From: Adiantum capillus-veneris
Lineage: Eukaryota > Streptophyta > Polypodiopsida > Polypodiales > Pteridaceae
Assembly (NCBI GenBank): GCA_014529385.2
Contig: CM043942.1
Location: forward strand, 111,942,141 to 112,006,140
DNA: 64,000 bases
Direction: 5' to 3'
A model generated the notes under the pieces. It searched no databases and was not told the origin of the DNA. It was given only the letters and a program-made list of their open reading frames with translations. Shown in pieces: positions 52,931 to 62,957 of the stretch (position 1 is its first letter; each line of letters begins with the position of its first letter). Made by a program: the position numbers and the translations under genes.

Positions 52931-55900
52931 TTGGCTCATACACCCTTTTAATTACCATAGCGGCTTAGAAAGGGTGTGGTAAAAGCATGCCTAATCTCAC
53001 TATCCCTGTAGAAAATTAGGAAGGATAGAGAGAGGAAGAATGTTGGGCTAAGGAAAATCCCGTATTCCATTGTGGTGTGTGTGACGCTTCTATGCAAACT
53101 ATGCCTGGCTTGTAGCTTATCTTATAAGCCTACAACAATCTGCTTGCACGATGTGCTCTCATAGAGAAGCAGCAAAAAACATAAGTCACAGTGTGACCCA
53201 TCCACCTTGGAGGTGATCGCGACTAGATCAAATTGACTTAATGATGGCACTGTGCCCGTGAATTAAGTATTATTCAAGTATTTGAAACATTCAATATTTG
53301 TGCATTGTCCTTGACAGAGTAGTTGGTGTTGTAGCGGAAGCGTAAACAATGAGCGAGGTGAAATAACTTCGACCTGACTATCATGCTTTGCATGCCGAGC
53401 CAAAACATAAGTGATAAGCCCTTGGCTAAATTGATGGTCTCAATAGAGTGAGCCGATACCATATGTGCCGTGCACCATTTGGACAGGCATGGATACATCA
53501 CAATTCAACGTTGGTAGACGTAAAATGTGAACTTATATCCCTATTGTGCCAAATGCGAAACCTGTGTGTTATTGCCCTTGATCGCAAATCAAAGGGTAAT
53601 ACTTGGCGTAGATTAGAAGCCATGCTTCTCCTCACATTTTTCAAAACACTTTGCGTGCACAATAGAAAAGCTGTGCCAAAGTAAAGGTGGAAACAAAGGA
53701 AACTGGAAATTTGCTAACCTGGTTACCTTACTCTGGCTAGTGATCCTGAAGTTCTGAAGTAAAAGCCCACTTGAGGATGAACTTTAGCCTGACTTCGTGT
53801 GTCCTTGCTAGAAGATGTCTTGTAGCCATGAATGTAGAAAAAGTTAGAGCTATGGTTGTGAACCCTATCAATTTGGCTCATACACCCTTTTAACTACCAT
53901 AGCGGCTTAGAAAGGGTGTGGTAAAAGCATGCCTAATCTCACTATCCCTGTAGAAAATTAGGAAGGATAGAGAGAGGAAGAATGTTGGGCTAAGGAAAAT
54001 CCCGTATTCCATTGTGGTGTGTGTGACGCTTCTATGCAAACTATGCCTGGCTTGTAGCTTATCTTATAAGCCTACAACAATCTGCTTGCACGATGCGCTC
54101 TCATAGAGAAGCAGCAAAAAACATAAGTCACAGTGTGACCCATCCACCTTGGAGGTGATCGCGACTAGATCAAATTGACTTAATGATGGCACTGTGCCCG
54201 TGAATTAAGTATTATTCAAGCATTTGAAACATTCAATATTTGTGCATTGTCCTTGACAGAGTAGTTGGTGTTGTAGCGGAAGCGTAAACAATGAGCGAGG
54301 TGAAATAACTTCGACCTGACTATCATGCTTTGCATGCCGAGCCAAAACATAAGTTATAAGCCCTTGGCTAAATTGATGGTCTCAATAGAGTGAGCCGATA
54401 CCATATGTGCCGTGCACCATTTGGACAGGCATGGATACATCACAATTCAACGTTGGTAGACGTAAAATGTGAACTTATATCCCTATTGTGCCAAATGCGA
54501 AACCTATGTGTTAGTGCCCTTGATCCCAAATCAAAGGGTAATACTTGGCGTAGATTAGAAGCCATGCTTCTCCTCACAATTTTCAAAACACTTTGCGTGC
54601 ACAACAGACAAGCTGTGCCAAAGTAAAGGTGGAAACAAAGAAAACTGGAAATTTACTAACCTGGTTACCTTACTCTGGCTAGTGATCCTGAAGTTCTGAA
54701 GTAAAAGCCCACTTGAGGATGAACTTTAGCTTGACTTCGTGTGTCCTTGCTAGAAGATGTCTTGTAGCCATGAATTTAGAAAAAGTTAGAGCTATGGCTG
54801 TGAACCCTATCAATTTGGCTCATACACCCTTTTAATTACCATAGCGGCTTAGAAAGGGTGTGGTAAAAGCATGCCTAATCTCACTATCCCTGTAGAAAAT
54901 TAGGAAGGATAGAGAGAGGAAGAATGTTGGGCTAAGGAAAATCCTGTATTCCATTGTGGTGTGTGTGACGCTCTTATGCAAACTATGCCTGGCTTGTAGC
55001 TTATCTTATAAGCCTACAACAATCTGCTTGCACGATGCCCTCTCATAGAGAAGCATCAAAAAACATAAGTCACAGTGTGACCCATCCACCTTGGAGGTGA
55101 TCGCGACTAGATCAAATTGACTTAATGATGGCACTGTGCCCGTGAATTAAGTATTATTCAAGCATTTGAAACATTCAATATTTGTGCATTGTCCTTGACA
55201 GAGTAGTTGGTGTTGTAGCGGAAGCGTAAACAAGGAGCGAGGTGAAATAACTTCGACCTGACTATCATGCTTTGCATGCCGAGCCAAAACATAAGTGATA
55301 AGCCCTTGGCTAAATTGATGGTCTCAATAGAGTGAGCCGATACCATATGTGCCGTGCACCATTTGGACAGGCATGGATACATCACAATTCAACGTTGGTA
55401 GACGTAAAATGTGAACTTATATCCCTATTGTGCCAAATGCGAAACCTGTGTGTTATTGCCCTTGATCGCAAATCAAAGGGTAATACTTGGCGTAGATTAG
55501 AAGCCATGCTTCTCCTCACAATTTTCAAAACACTTTGCGTGCACAACAGACAAGCTGTGCCAAAGTAAAGGTGGAAACAAAGAAAACTGGAAATTTGCTA
55601 ACTTGGTTACCTTACTCTGGCTAGTGATCCTGAAGTTCTGAAGTAAAAGCCCACTTGAGGATGAACTTTAGCCTGACTTCGTGTGTCCTTGCTAGAAGAT
55701 GTCTTGTAGCCATGAATTTAGAAAAAGTTAGAGCTATGGCTGTGAACCCTATCAATTTGGCTCATACACCATTTTAATTACCATAGCGGCTTAGAAAGGG
55801 TGTGGTAAAAGCATGCCTAATCTCACTATCCCTGTAGAAAATTAGGAAGGATAGAGAGAGGAAGAATGTTGGGCTAAGGAAAATCCCGTATTCCATTGTG

Positions 55901-56103
55901 GTGTGTGTGACGCTTCTATGCAAACTATGCCTGGCTTGTAGCTTATCTTATAAGCCTACAACAATCTGCTTGCACGATGCGCTCTCATAGAGAAGCATCA
56001 AAAAACATAAGTCACAGTGTGACCCATCCACCTTGGAGGTGATCGCGACTAGATCAAATTGACTTAATGATGGCACTGTGCCCATGAATTAAGTATTATT
56101 CAA
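52931..56103 (+). repeat. Tandem array of a 942-bp unit (3.4 copies)
   Basis: Units start at about 52931, 53873, 54816 and 55758; the last is cut at 56103 after ~346 bp. Adjacent units look about 98% identical. Each contains GGCTCATACACC.TTTTAA.TACC, a TAGAAAGGGTGTGGTAAAAG block and a TCCTTGACAGAGTAGTTGG block resembling D1 near 20055. Open frames of 75-78 codons recur in each unit but open at GTG, so I do not call genes. Confidence 0.95.
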
Positions 56104-56224
56104 TAAAGGCACAGTCAGTTGTTGGGGAGATGAGGATACTCTAGTCCAAGGGATCTCGAAAGAGAAGAAAAATCTACTTCACAAGCACACCAGAGTAAAA
56201 AGTGCCATGGACAGAAGATACGTG
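56104..56224. other. Short unassigned junction
   Basis: Sequence between the array and repeat E; nothing recognised. Confidence 0.4.
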
Positions 56225-57560
56225 GGAACGAGCTCTTATGCATGCCTACAACCTATATCTTACAGAATATCCCATTCTAGGTGTAAATTTCTAGTGAAAT
56301 TTACACGAGGATGTTCGTGTGGACTCACAGCACAGCATACTCCGTTTTCACTTTTTTACCGGCAGTAAATATTTTTTACCTACAGTAAATATTTTTCACC
56401 TACAAGGTAAATACAAATCACTTTTTACCTACAGTAACGTTTTTTACCCATGGTAAATATTTTTTACTGCACCATAAGTATTTGGTAGGTAACAGTTCAC
56501 TGTTACTAGAAGCACTGATTGGGCATCAGCAATGCAGTTACAGGGGGAGAAAAGGGGAAAATCTTATGGTAAAGGTGACTCAACAGGGATAAAGACTTTT
56601 GAGTTGAAAAGAGACATGCTGATTTTTTCAAAGAACACATGTCAAAAGAAGCCATGGTTGAGGATTTTTTGAGAGTTTGATATTCAGGAGGACCCAGCAG
56701 GTCCCCCCTGACATGTGCAGAACCTCCAGTTTCAACAGCCACCTTACCTACTCTTAAATGCTGGTCAAGGCCTTATCCCCATGTGTCACAATCAGAAAAA
56801 TCAGCATTTACCCTCCCCTCTCACATCACTCTAGAGAATATCTTGATGGTGACATATCAGGTGACCTCAATCTGTTGACCACCCTAAGCAAAAAGTAACC
56901 GCAATCAGCGGATTTAAGCATGTTTATCCCTAATCCTAAACCCTCTCAGAAACCTATATAAGGAGGCCTTATCTCACTCAAAAACAACACTTCACCCACT
57001 TCACCAAGCAACGAAGCTATGACGACCTTGCTCACAACGAGGAGCTATGGATGGAGCTCTACTCTCTCTCCCTCGATCTCTCTCCCTCTAGTATGCTACA
57101 TTACTAGCCCTCAAACCTAAATAAGGAGTCTTCTCTCATGCTCCATGATCACCATCCTCGCCATCATTCTCTAAGGTATTGATGTGTTGCTAGTAAGATC
57201 ATACCTACTTGCTGGGTTGATTGTTTTTGACAAGGGATTATGCCATCCTTGGCTTGCTTCTCTATATCCTTGTTATGTATGATCAGATGCCGTTGTATTG
57301 TTAAGTTGATGTCTTGTGTATATATATGCTACATAAGGTCCCTAAGCTTCGTTTCTATGTGTTTTGCCATATGTTTGGATGCCATCATAATGCCAGAAGT
57401 CTCACTTGCCTATGTGCACTATGTGTGAGGTCCCTAAACTTCTTAATTTAGGGTGGTGCCCCCTTTGTTTTGTTCTCTGCTTGTTTGCATGAGGCGTGGT
57501 TTGTGGAGTGTGCACGAGTACAGAGGCCACCTGATTGCACTGCTCTTTTTTCCGCTATCA
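56225..57560 (+). repeat. LTR-like repeat E, copy 1
   Basis: Starts GGAACGAGCTC and ends CCGCTATCA, immediately followed by copy 2. TATATAAGG at 56955. Carries a cluster of TTTTTACC / GGTAAATA motifs at 56365-56490 and GGGTGGTGCCCCC in its 3' part, like the U5 of B and C LTRs. No convincing coding. Confidence 0.65.
56955..56963 (+). promoter_or_regulatory. TATA box of repeat E
   Basis: TATATAAGG; the same motif is at 58291 in copy 2. Confidence 0.5.
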
Positions 57561-58608
57561 GGAACGAGCTCTTATGCATGCCTACAACCTATATCTTACA
57601 GAATAGCCCATTCTAGGTGTGAATTTCTAGTGAAATTTACACGAGGATGTTCGTGTGGACTCACAACACAGCATACTCCGTTTTCACTTTTTTACCGACA
57701 GTAAATATTATTTACCACAGTAAATATTTTTCACCGGCATGGTAAATACAAATCACTTTTTACCTACAATAACTTTTTTTATCCATGGTAAATATCTTTT
57801 ACTACACCATAAGTATTTGGTAGGTAGCAGTTCACTGTTACTAGAAGCAGTGATTGGGCATCAACAATGCAGTTACAGGAGGAGAAAAGGGGAAAATCTT
57901 ATGGTAAAGGTGAGTCAACAGGGATAAAGACTTTTGAGTTGAAAAGAGACATGCTGATTTTTTCAAAGAACACATGTCAAAAGAAGCCATGGTTGAGGAT
58001 TTTTTGAGAATTTGATATTCAGGAGGACCCAGCAGGTCCCCTCCTGACATGTGCAGAACCTCCAGTTTCAACAGCCACCTTACCTGCTCTTAAATGCTGG
58101 TCAATGCCTTATCCCCATGTGTCACAATCAGAAAAATCAGCATTTACCCTCCCCTCTCACATCACTCTAGAGAATATCTTGATGGTGACATATCAGGTGA
58201 CCTCAATCTATTGACCACCCTAAGCAAAAAGTAACCCCAATCAACGGATTTAAGCATGTTTATCCCTAATCCTAAACCCTCTCCGAAACCTATATAAGGA
58301 GGCCTTCTCTCACTCAAAAACAACACTTCACCCACTTCACCAAGCAACGAAGCTATGACGACCTTGCTCACAACGGGGAGCTATGGATGGAGCTCTACTC
58401 TCTCTCCCTCTCCCTTTAGTATGCTACATTACTAGTCCTAAAACCTAAATAAGGAGTCTTCTCTCATGCTCCATGACCACCATCCTCGCCATCATTCTCT
58501 AAGGTATTGATGTGTTGCTAGTAGGATCATACCTACTTGCTGGGTTGATTGTTTTTGATAAGGGATTATGCCATCCTTGGCTTGCTTCTCTATATCCTTG
58601 TTATGTAT
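57561..58608 (+). repeat. LTR-like repeat E, copy 2, interrupted by C2
   Basis: About 97% like 56225-57280. Similarity stops at TTATGTAT (58608), where C2 starts; copy 1 continues GATCAGATGCC. The 5 bp TGTAT before C2 is the predicted target duplication. Confidence 0.8.
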
Positions 58609-60330
58609 TGATAGCCGTTTTTCGGCTCTTTGTAATTACCACAGTGAGTTACCTCACCCTACCAAAATCACCCAAACACTGTGGCTATCCCTACCATTTC
58701 ACTGTACATAGGCGTGCGTGAGTCACGGGACTTTTCCCATATCTTCTTAAAAAACCCTCAATTAGCTAGTCATTAGGCTAGTTGAGCCAAAAGATAATAA
58801 TAATAATAATAATAAATAAAAAAAATATAAGTATATTATGGCCCATGCGTATGTAAATATTTCTTTATATATATGGTCTAAATAAAAGATTTTTTCATAA
58901 TTATTTTGGTATTTATTTAAATATTTCTACCTAGGTGTGTGTTATTTATGCTCTGTACATTGCCTCACCATTACCACAATTTTTTCTTGACATTTTTCAT
59001 ACTCTTTATTCCATATAGAAATATTTTCATGTAAGCTTCTTATATATTTGGTGTAACTCCACCCCAACAAAAATCCAAAAAAACTAGTTTTATTTATGTG
59101 TATATTTTTTCACTATTTTGATTTTTCCCTTCCTACATCTATTTTGTTTTTTTCTAAAAAATTAGAACACCAAAAATATTTATCTTTTTATGGTAGCCTC
59201 ATAATGAGAGAGATTTCTTTTGACCCCTTTATATTTTTTCCACTTATATTATTTATATTTGACATGTACATATTTTTTAGACCCCTCAATATTTGATTTT
59301 CTTAGTTGAACTATTCACTTATATCCTAATCTCAACAATATCTTCAATTATAGACCTACCAAATAAGGTCAAGGGTAGGTGGCATGCATACATGCACTAT
59401 GGAGGGCTCACTCTTGGAGGTATTCAAAAGAATCATCCAAAGAAGGACCCCACAAGGACCTTTGCAGTGGAAAAAAACGGTCGGTTTTGCTGAATTTTAA
59501 AAGTTCACTTGCTCTCCGAATTTGAAAAGGTGATACAAACAAAAGTTGTAGCTCGTGGGCTGAACTTTTGCCTCAAATCTTTTCATATTTTTTTGAGCTA
59601 CGAGCTGTGAGCTTTGATTTTTTTAGTGGACCCCAGTTTTCCCATGCTATGCAGCCACACTCTCTCTTCCACTTTATCATTTTCCTCTTTCACACACACT
59701 TCTCCACTCATCATCCCCATCTCTCTCACCTCTCCTCTCTGCACCCTACTCACCTTCTCCTCAACCTTGAAGAATAAGAGAAACCATGGTGAACTCATAC
59801 CTCCCACACACAATTCCATTCCAAAATTGACCACCTAGTCTCATTTTTCCTCCTCCAATTTACCCATATCTATCAAAAAAACCACAAAATTCAGCCTCTT
59901 CTCTTAAAAGACAGCATCATGGTGGTTGATTACTCAGCTTCAATTACCTTGTCTCTCAAGGAAGGTCAAGAGTGGAGAAAAAATGTACCGTCAAAGCTAG
60001 TGGACCGTCAACAAGCGTCAAAATCGGCCCTACTCAAGACACTTGGAGCATCAACCTTGTAAGAAATCCACCTTTTCTTACCTCTTAAGAGTTTTTTCTT
60101 CCTTATTTGTATCCTACATGGATACTCCCATTGTAAATATCCAATTCCATTTGTAAATTAACACTAACTCTACTAACACTAACCCACTATGAAAAGTCCT
60201 ATCACCTCCATTTCTCTCCTCTCTCTTTCCCCACCAACTTCTTGATAATTCCAAGCAAAAGAAATTAGATAAATTGCTGAAAATCTAACCCAACCATGGT
60301 TAGAGAAGTAACCCTAGCCTTCAAAATTGC

Positions 60331-60339
60331 TATAAAAGG
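60331..60339 (+). promoter_or_regulatory. TATA box of the C2 LTR
   Basis: TATAAAAGG, placing R start near 60360. Confidence 0.55.
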
Positions 60340-60993
60340 AGAGTGTAGCTAGCACAAAGGGGGAGCCATAAGCAAGAGCACTATGCTATAGCTTGAGAAG
60401 CCAAGCTCAACCTCTCTAGAAGGAGCTCTTGAGTGGAAGCTCATTGTCTTATGCATGTGCATGTGTTGTAATAGGGGATTAGCAAGGGAACTCTATGCCA
60501 TTGTAAGAGAGAGAGTGATCATTCAATTGAGAGTAGGAAATCTATCATTTCTCCTACTAGTGTAAGCCCAACATTTGCTGAATCAAGGAGGGTGGATTTG
60601 GACTAAGCTTGGATACTTTGTCTCCCTTACAACGTGAAGTAATGGACAACAATGATGCGTAAGTGTCTTGGTGTTTTTTTGTTAAGTTCTTGATAGCTTG
60701 TCTCTGGTGTTGTCATCAATCTAGCCATAAATCCCACATACTGTAAGAGCGCGACAGGGTGGAGAGGACTCCCCTGGCTTTAAGACAGTGATTGGGGTGG
60801 TTTTTTTTGTGATGTGTTGTGGTGAAATTTACGCAAGCTATGTTGAACAAATACTAATCTCACTTTGATTTGTCATGACATATTTGTAAGAAGGTATTAA
60901 TGCAACAAGCACCCCCTCCCCCTTTCTCTCTCTTTCTTAAATATATAGTTGTGTTTGCTTGATCATTGCCGATACGTTTCAAAGCAACCCGAG

Positions 60994-60994
<1 letters not shown>

Positions 60995-61054
<60 letters not shown>
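60995..61054 (+). repeat. (CT)n microsatellite
   Basis: About 30 CT units in the transcribed part of the C2 LTR; C1 has only a short run at the matching place (26292-26300). Confidence 0.95.
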
Positions 61055-61059
<5 letters not shown>

Positions 61060-61321
61060 TTTTAGTGTGTGAGAGTGTTCCATTGGTGTTAGGGTTAGTG
61101 TAAATTCATTGCTTGTTTGTGGGTTGCTCTAACTATTCTCCTCTTTTGCGTCCTAGTTCACTCTTAAACTAGGTGGTGCCCCTCATGTAGTTGGGCTTTG
61201 GCTGTGGGTTTGTTATTTTGGTTTGTGTTGTGTTGTGCCCCAGCCCCATTGAGCAGCACGGGAGCCTTGAAGGGTGTCTAGAGGTTGCTCTTCTTGTTGC
61301 CCGCCCCGGACCGCCTCAAAT

Positions 61322-61337
61322 TGGTGCCCCCACTGAG
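61322..61337 (+). other. Primer-binding site of C2
   Basis: TGGTGCCCCCACTGAG, three bases after the LTR end. Confidence 0.8.
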
Positions 61338-61392
61338 TACGGCTTGTGTATTTTTGTGTAGAATCAACCTTTAGCATAGTCAAGTAGTTTGC

Positions 61393-61605
61393 ATGAATCA
61401 CGAAGATTTGTATGATCCCTTCATTCCCATTGCAAGGCAAAAGGTACACATAATTGTTAGTACTAAGTTGCAATTTCAACGTGTCATTCGTAGAATTTTA
61501 GGTCCTGTTAGGTTGGCCGAGATAAACGCTTCAGTAAATCCTTTTATTTTGCCTCTCATTAGGTACGACCTTAGTTTGGACGTCTATATTTTTGTTTTGT
61601 TTTAA
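61393..61605 (+). CDS. Leader ORF alpha1 of C2
   Basis: 70 residues from ATG 61393 (MNHEDLYDPFIPIARQKVHI). Then TKLQFQRVIRRILGPVRLAE and INASVNPFILPLIRYDLSLD, ending VYIFVLF. Best match in the window is B alpha1 (33073-33285), roughly half identical with no gaps in the core. It is the first ORF after the PBS, 56 bp downstream of it. The Pro/Asn-rich INAS.NPFILP turn flanked by alternating hydrophobic strands suggests a small beta-rich fold. No signal peptide or known domain. Separated by 21 bp from alpha2. Confidence 0.75.
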   Translation: MNHEDLYDPFIPIARQKVHIIVSTKLQFQRVIRRILGPVRLAEINASVNPFILPLIRYDLSLDVYIFVLF

Positions 61606-61626
61606 GCATTAGGACATGCATAGGCC

Positions 61627-61845
61627 ATGGATAATGGCCCAGGAATAGAGGTTTTTCCCTTTCATTTTACTCCACACATTAGAATAAACGTTGCAATTAG
61701 TAGAAAGATCCGTTTTCAACAACGAATGGTGTTCATGTTTGGTGCCCAAAGAGCAGGAGAAATTCTTGCATCACCAAACCCTGTCATTCTACCTCTCATC
61801 AACTACCACACTTCTTTTGATGTACATGTGTTCATTTTATTTTAA
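61627..61845 (+). CDS. Leader ORF alpha2 of C2
   Basis: 72 residues from ATG 61627 in a strong context (GCCATGG). MDNGPGIEVFPFHFTPHIRI, then SRKIRFQQRMVFMFGAQRAG, EILASPNPVILPLINYHTSF and DVHVFILF. Matches alpha2 of B and A2. Also homologous to alpha1 just upstream (shared R..FG..R..EI.AS.NP.ILP.I.Y and DV..F.L), so the pair arose by an old duplication. Function unknown. A 7-codon open frame (61849-61870) lies between it and beta1. Confidence 0.8.
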   Translation: MDNGPGIEVFPFHFTPHIRINVAISRKIRFQQRMVFMFGAQRAGEILASPNPVILPLINYHTSFDVHVFILF

Positions 61846-61871
61846 AATGAAGTGCAGCCCGGCAAAATAGT

Positions 61872-62315
61872 GTGTATGTTTGTTTTTTCTTTGTCCAAGT
61901 TGTTACAAGAAACAAAACAACGATCATTTGTTCTAACTGGGAATGTGTGTGCAGTGAAAGTTCAATCCTTAGAGATCTAGCTCTATTACCAATTGAGTTG
62001 CAGGAGCAAGTAGTAAGGCGTCTCCCTCATAACAAGAGGGTGGTGAAGTTAAGAAGGAAGGTCCTACGCGTGGATTCCATTTTCCTCTTGTTGTTGGGTA
62101 CTAAGGAAGACCGCGCATTCATCCAACTAGTGTGTGCCCTAAGATTGGTAAATAGAGTGAAATTTGGCGTTTGGCGAGTGCATTTCACCATTGAGGAAGA
62201 CTCTTCAGGAAACTTGCGGCCAGAGTTCATGCTTCATAGACTCACATTTGGTGAATTTTTCCCTCATTTGCGTCTTATTAATAGTCTTCCTTTCGCTATT
62301 CAGAGCTTGTCTTAA
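61872..62315 (+). CDS. Leader ORF beta1 of C2
   Basis: The open frame lacks an ATG near its start (opens at GTG; the only in-frame Met is late). A plausible 3' splice site precedes the homologous part: a CTAAC branch-like element at 61933 and TGTGTGTGCAG at 61944-61954. The conserved part starts ALLPIELQEQVVRRLPHNKR, continues EDRAFIQLVCALRLVNRVKF and ends HRLTFGEFFPHLRLINSLPF. It is homologous to beta2. About 120 residues if started at the acceptor. No known family recognised; charged, probably soluble, mostly helical by eye. Confidence 0.6.
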   Translation: MYVCFFFVQVVTRNKTTIICSNWECVCSESSILRDLALLPIELQEQVVRRLPHNKRVVKLRRKVLRVDSIFLLLLGTKEDRAFIQLVCALRLVNRVKFGVWRVHFTIEEDSSGNLRPEFMLHRLTFGEFFPHLRLINSLPFAIQSLS

Positions 62316-62449
62316 TAAAGAGAGCATAGAGAAGATTGCAAATTTGTATAAATTCTCATCCTTCTCTACTTTCTATGACACTTTGTTCATAGAGACATTG
62401 TAAATCTCTTTATGCTTTTGAATGATTTAACCATAATCCTAAGGAGTTT

Positions 62450-62908
62450 TTGTCCAGGAATTTTGTAGCACAAGTGGAGTCTTTAAATCTTGCAAACTTG
62501 ATTGGACTTGATGAGGATTTTCTTTATGAAATTGTGAGAAGGTTGCCTCACTCCGACTGTGTGGAACTCGAAGGAAAGGAGCTCCTAGTCAATTGCTACT
62601 TTCTCACGGCCTTCGACGAGCATGAAGATCTAGTTTTTATACAAACCGCTTGTGCGTTGGGAATTGTAGAGCAAGTGCAATTTATCACTTGGGACGTGGT
62701 TGCTCTTTTGGATCCAGAAAATGAAGTTCTAGAGATTTCTGTTTATCGCCTTAGCTTTGAAGAATTTCAACCCTTCTTAGAGCTCATCAATAGTCTACCT
62801 TTTTGTTTTGATCAAACAAATCGAGACCTTATTGAAGCTTGGATAGCTGAAGAAGAAAACCTAGAGTGGTATTTTCTTACTTCTTCATTTGCAGGCGAGT
62901 GGTTCTAA
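62450..62908 (+). CDS. Leader ORF beta2 of C2
   Basis: About 150 residues, open, with no Met at all. Preceded by a polypyrimidine-like TTTTTGTCCAG ending at 62457, so it may be an exon. LDEDFLYEIVRRLPHSDCVE, EDLVFIQTACALGIVEQVQF and YRLSFEEFQPFLELINSLPF align with beta1, then a unique acidic tail (DLIEAWIAEEENLEWYF). Stops 49 bp before the gag ATG. More acidic than beta1. Function unknown. Spliced expression, non-AUG initiation, or loss of start codons would each explain the missing ATG. Confidence 0.6.
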   Translation: MSRNFVAQVESLNLANLIGLDEDFLYEIVRRLPHSDCVELEGKELLVNCYFLTAFDEHEDLVFIQTACALGIVEQVQFITWDVVALLDPENEVLEISVYRLSFEEFQPFLELINSLPFCFDQTNRDLIEAWIAEEENLEWYFLTSSFAGEWF

Positions 62909-62957
62909 ATCTCTATTGTATCCCTTATTGTAACTCGTGTTGTAATCTTTCATAATA

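Larger units (their letters stand above)
58609..61318 (+). repeat. 5' LTR of C2
   Basis: 2710 bp, TGATAGCC...CCGCCTCA. Hairpin at 58613-58627 (AGCCG-TTTTT-CGGCT). TATAAAAGG at 60331 and a CT tract at 60995-61054 downstream of it. U5 has the same CTAGGTGGTGCCCCT and GAGCAGCACGGGAGCCTTGA blocks as C1. Confidence 0.85.

Noticed and set aside
53448-55568. Repeated 78-codon open frames in the 942-bp array
   Set aside because: They open at GTG, recur only because the DNA unit repeats, and show substitutions at all codon positions between units; no domain is visible.
61955-62457. Idea that beta1-beta2 are one gene with a single intron at 62316-62457
   Set aside because: No convincing GT donor at the end of beta1, and both halves are full homologues of each other, so two modules are more likely.
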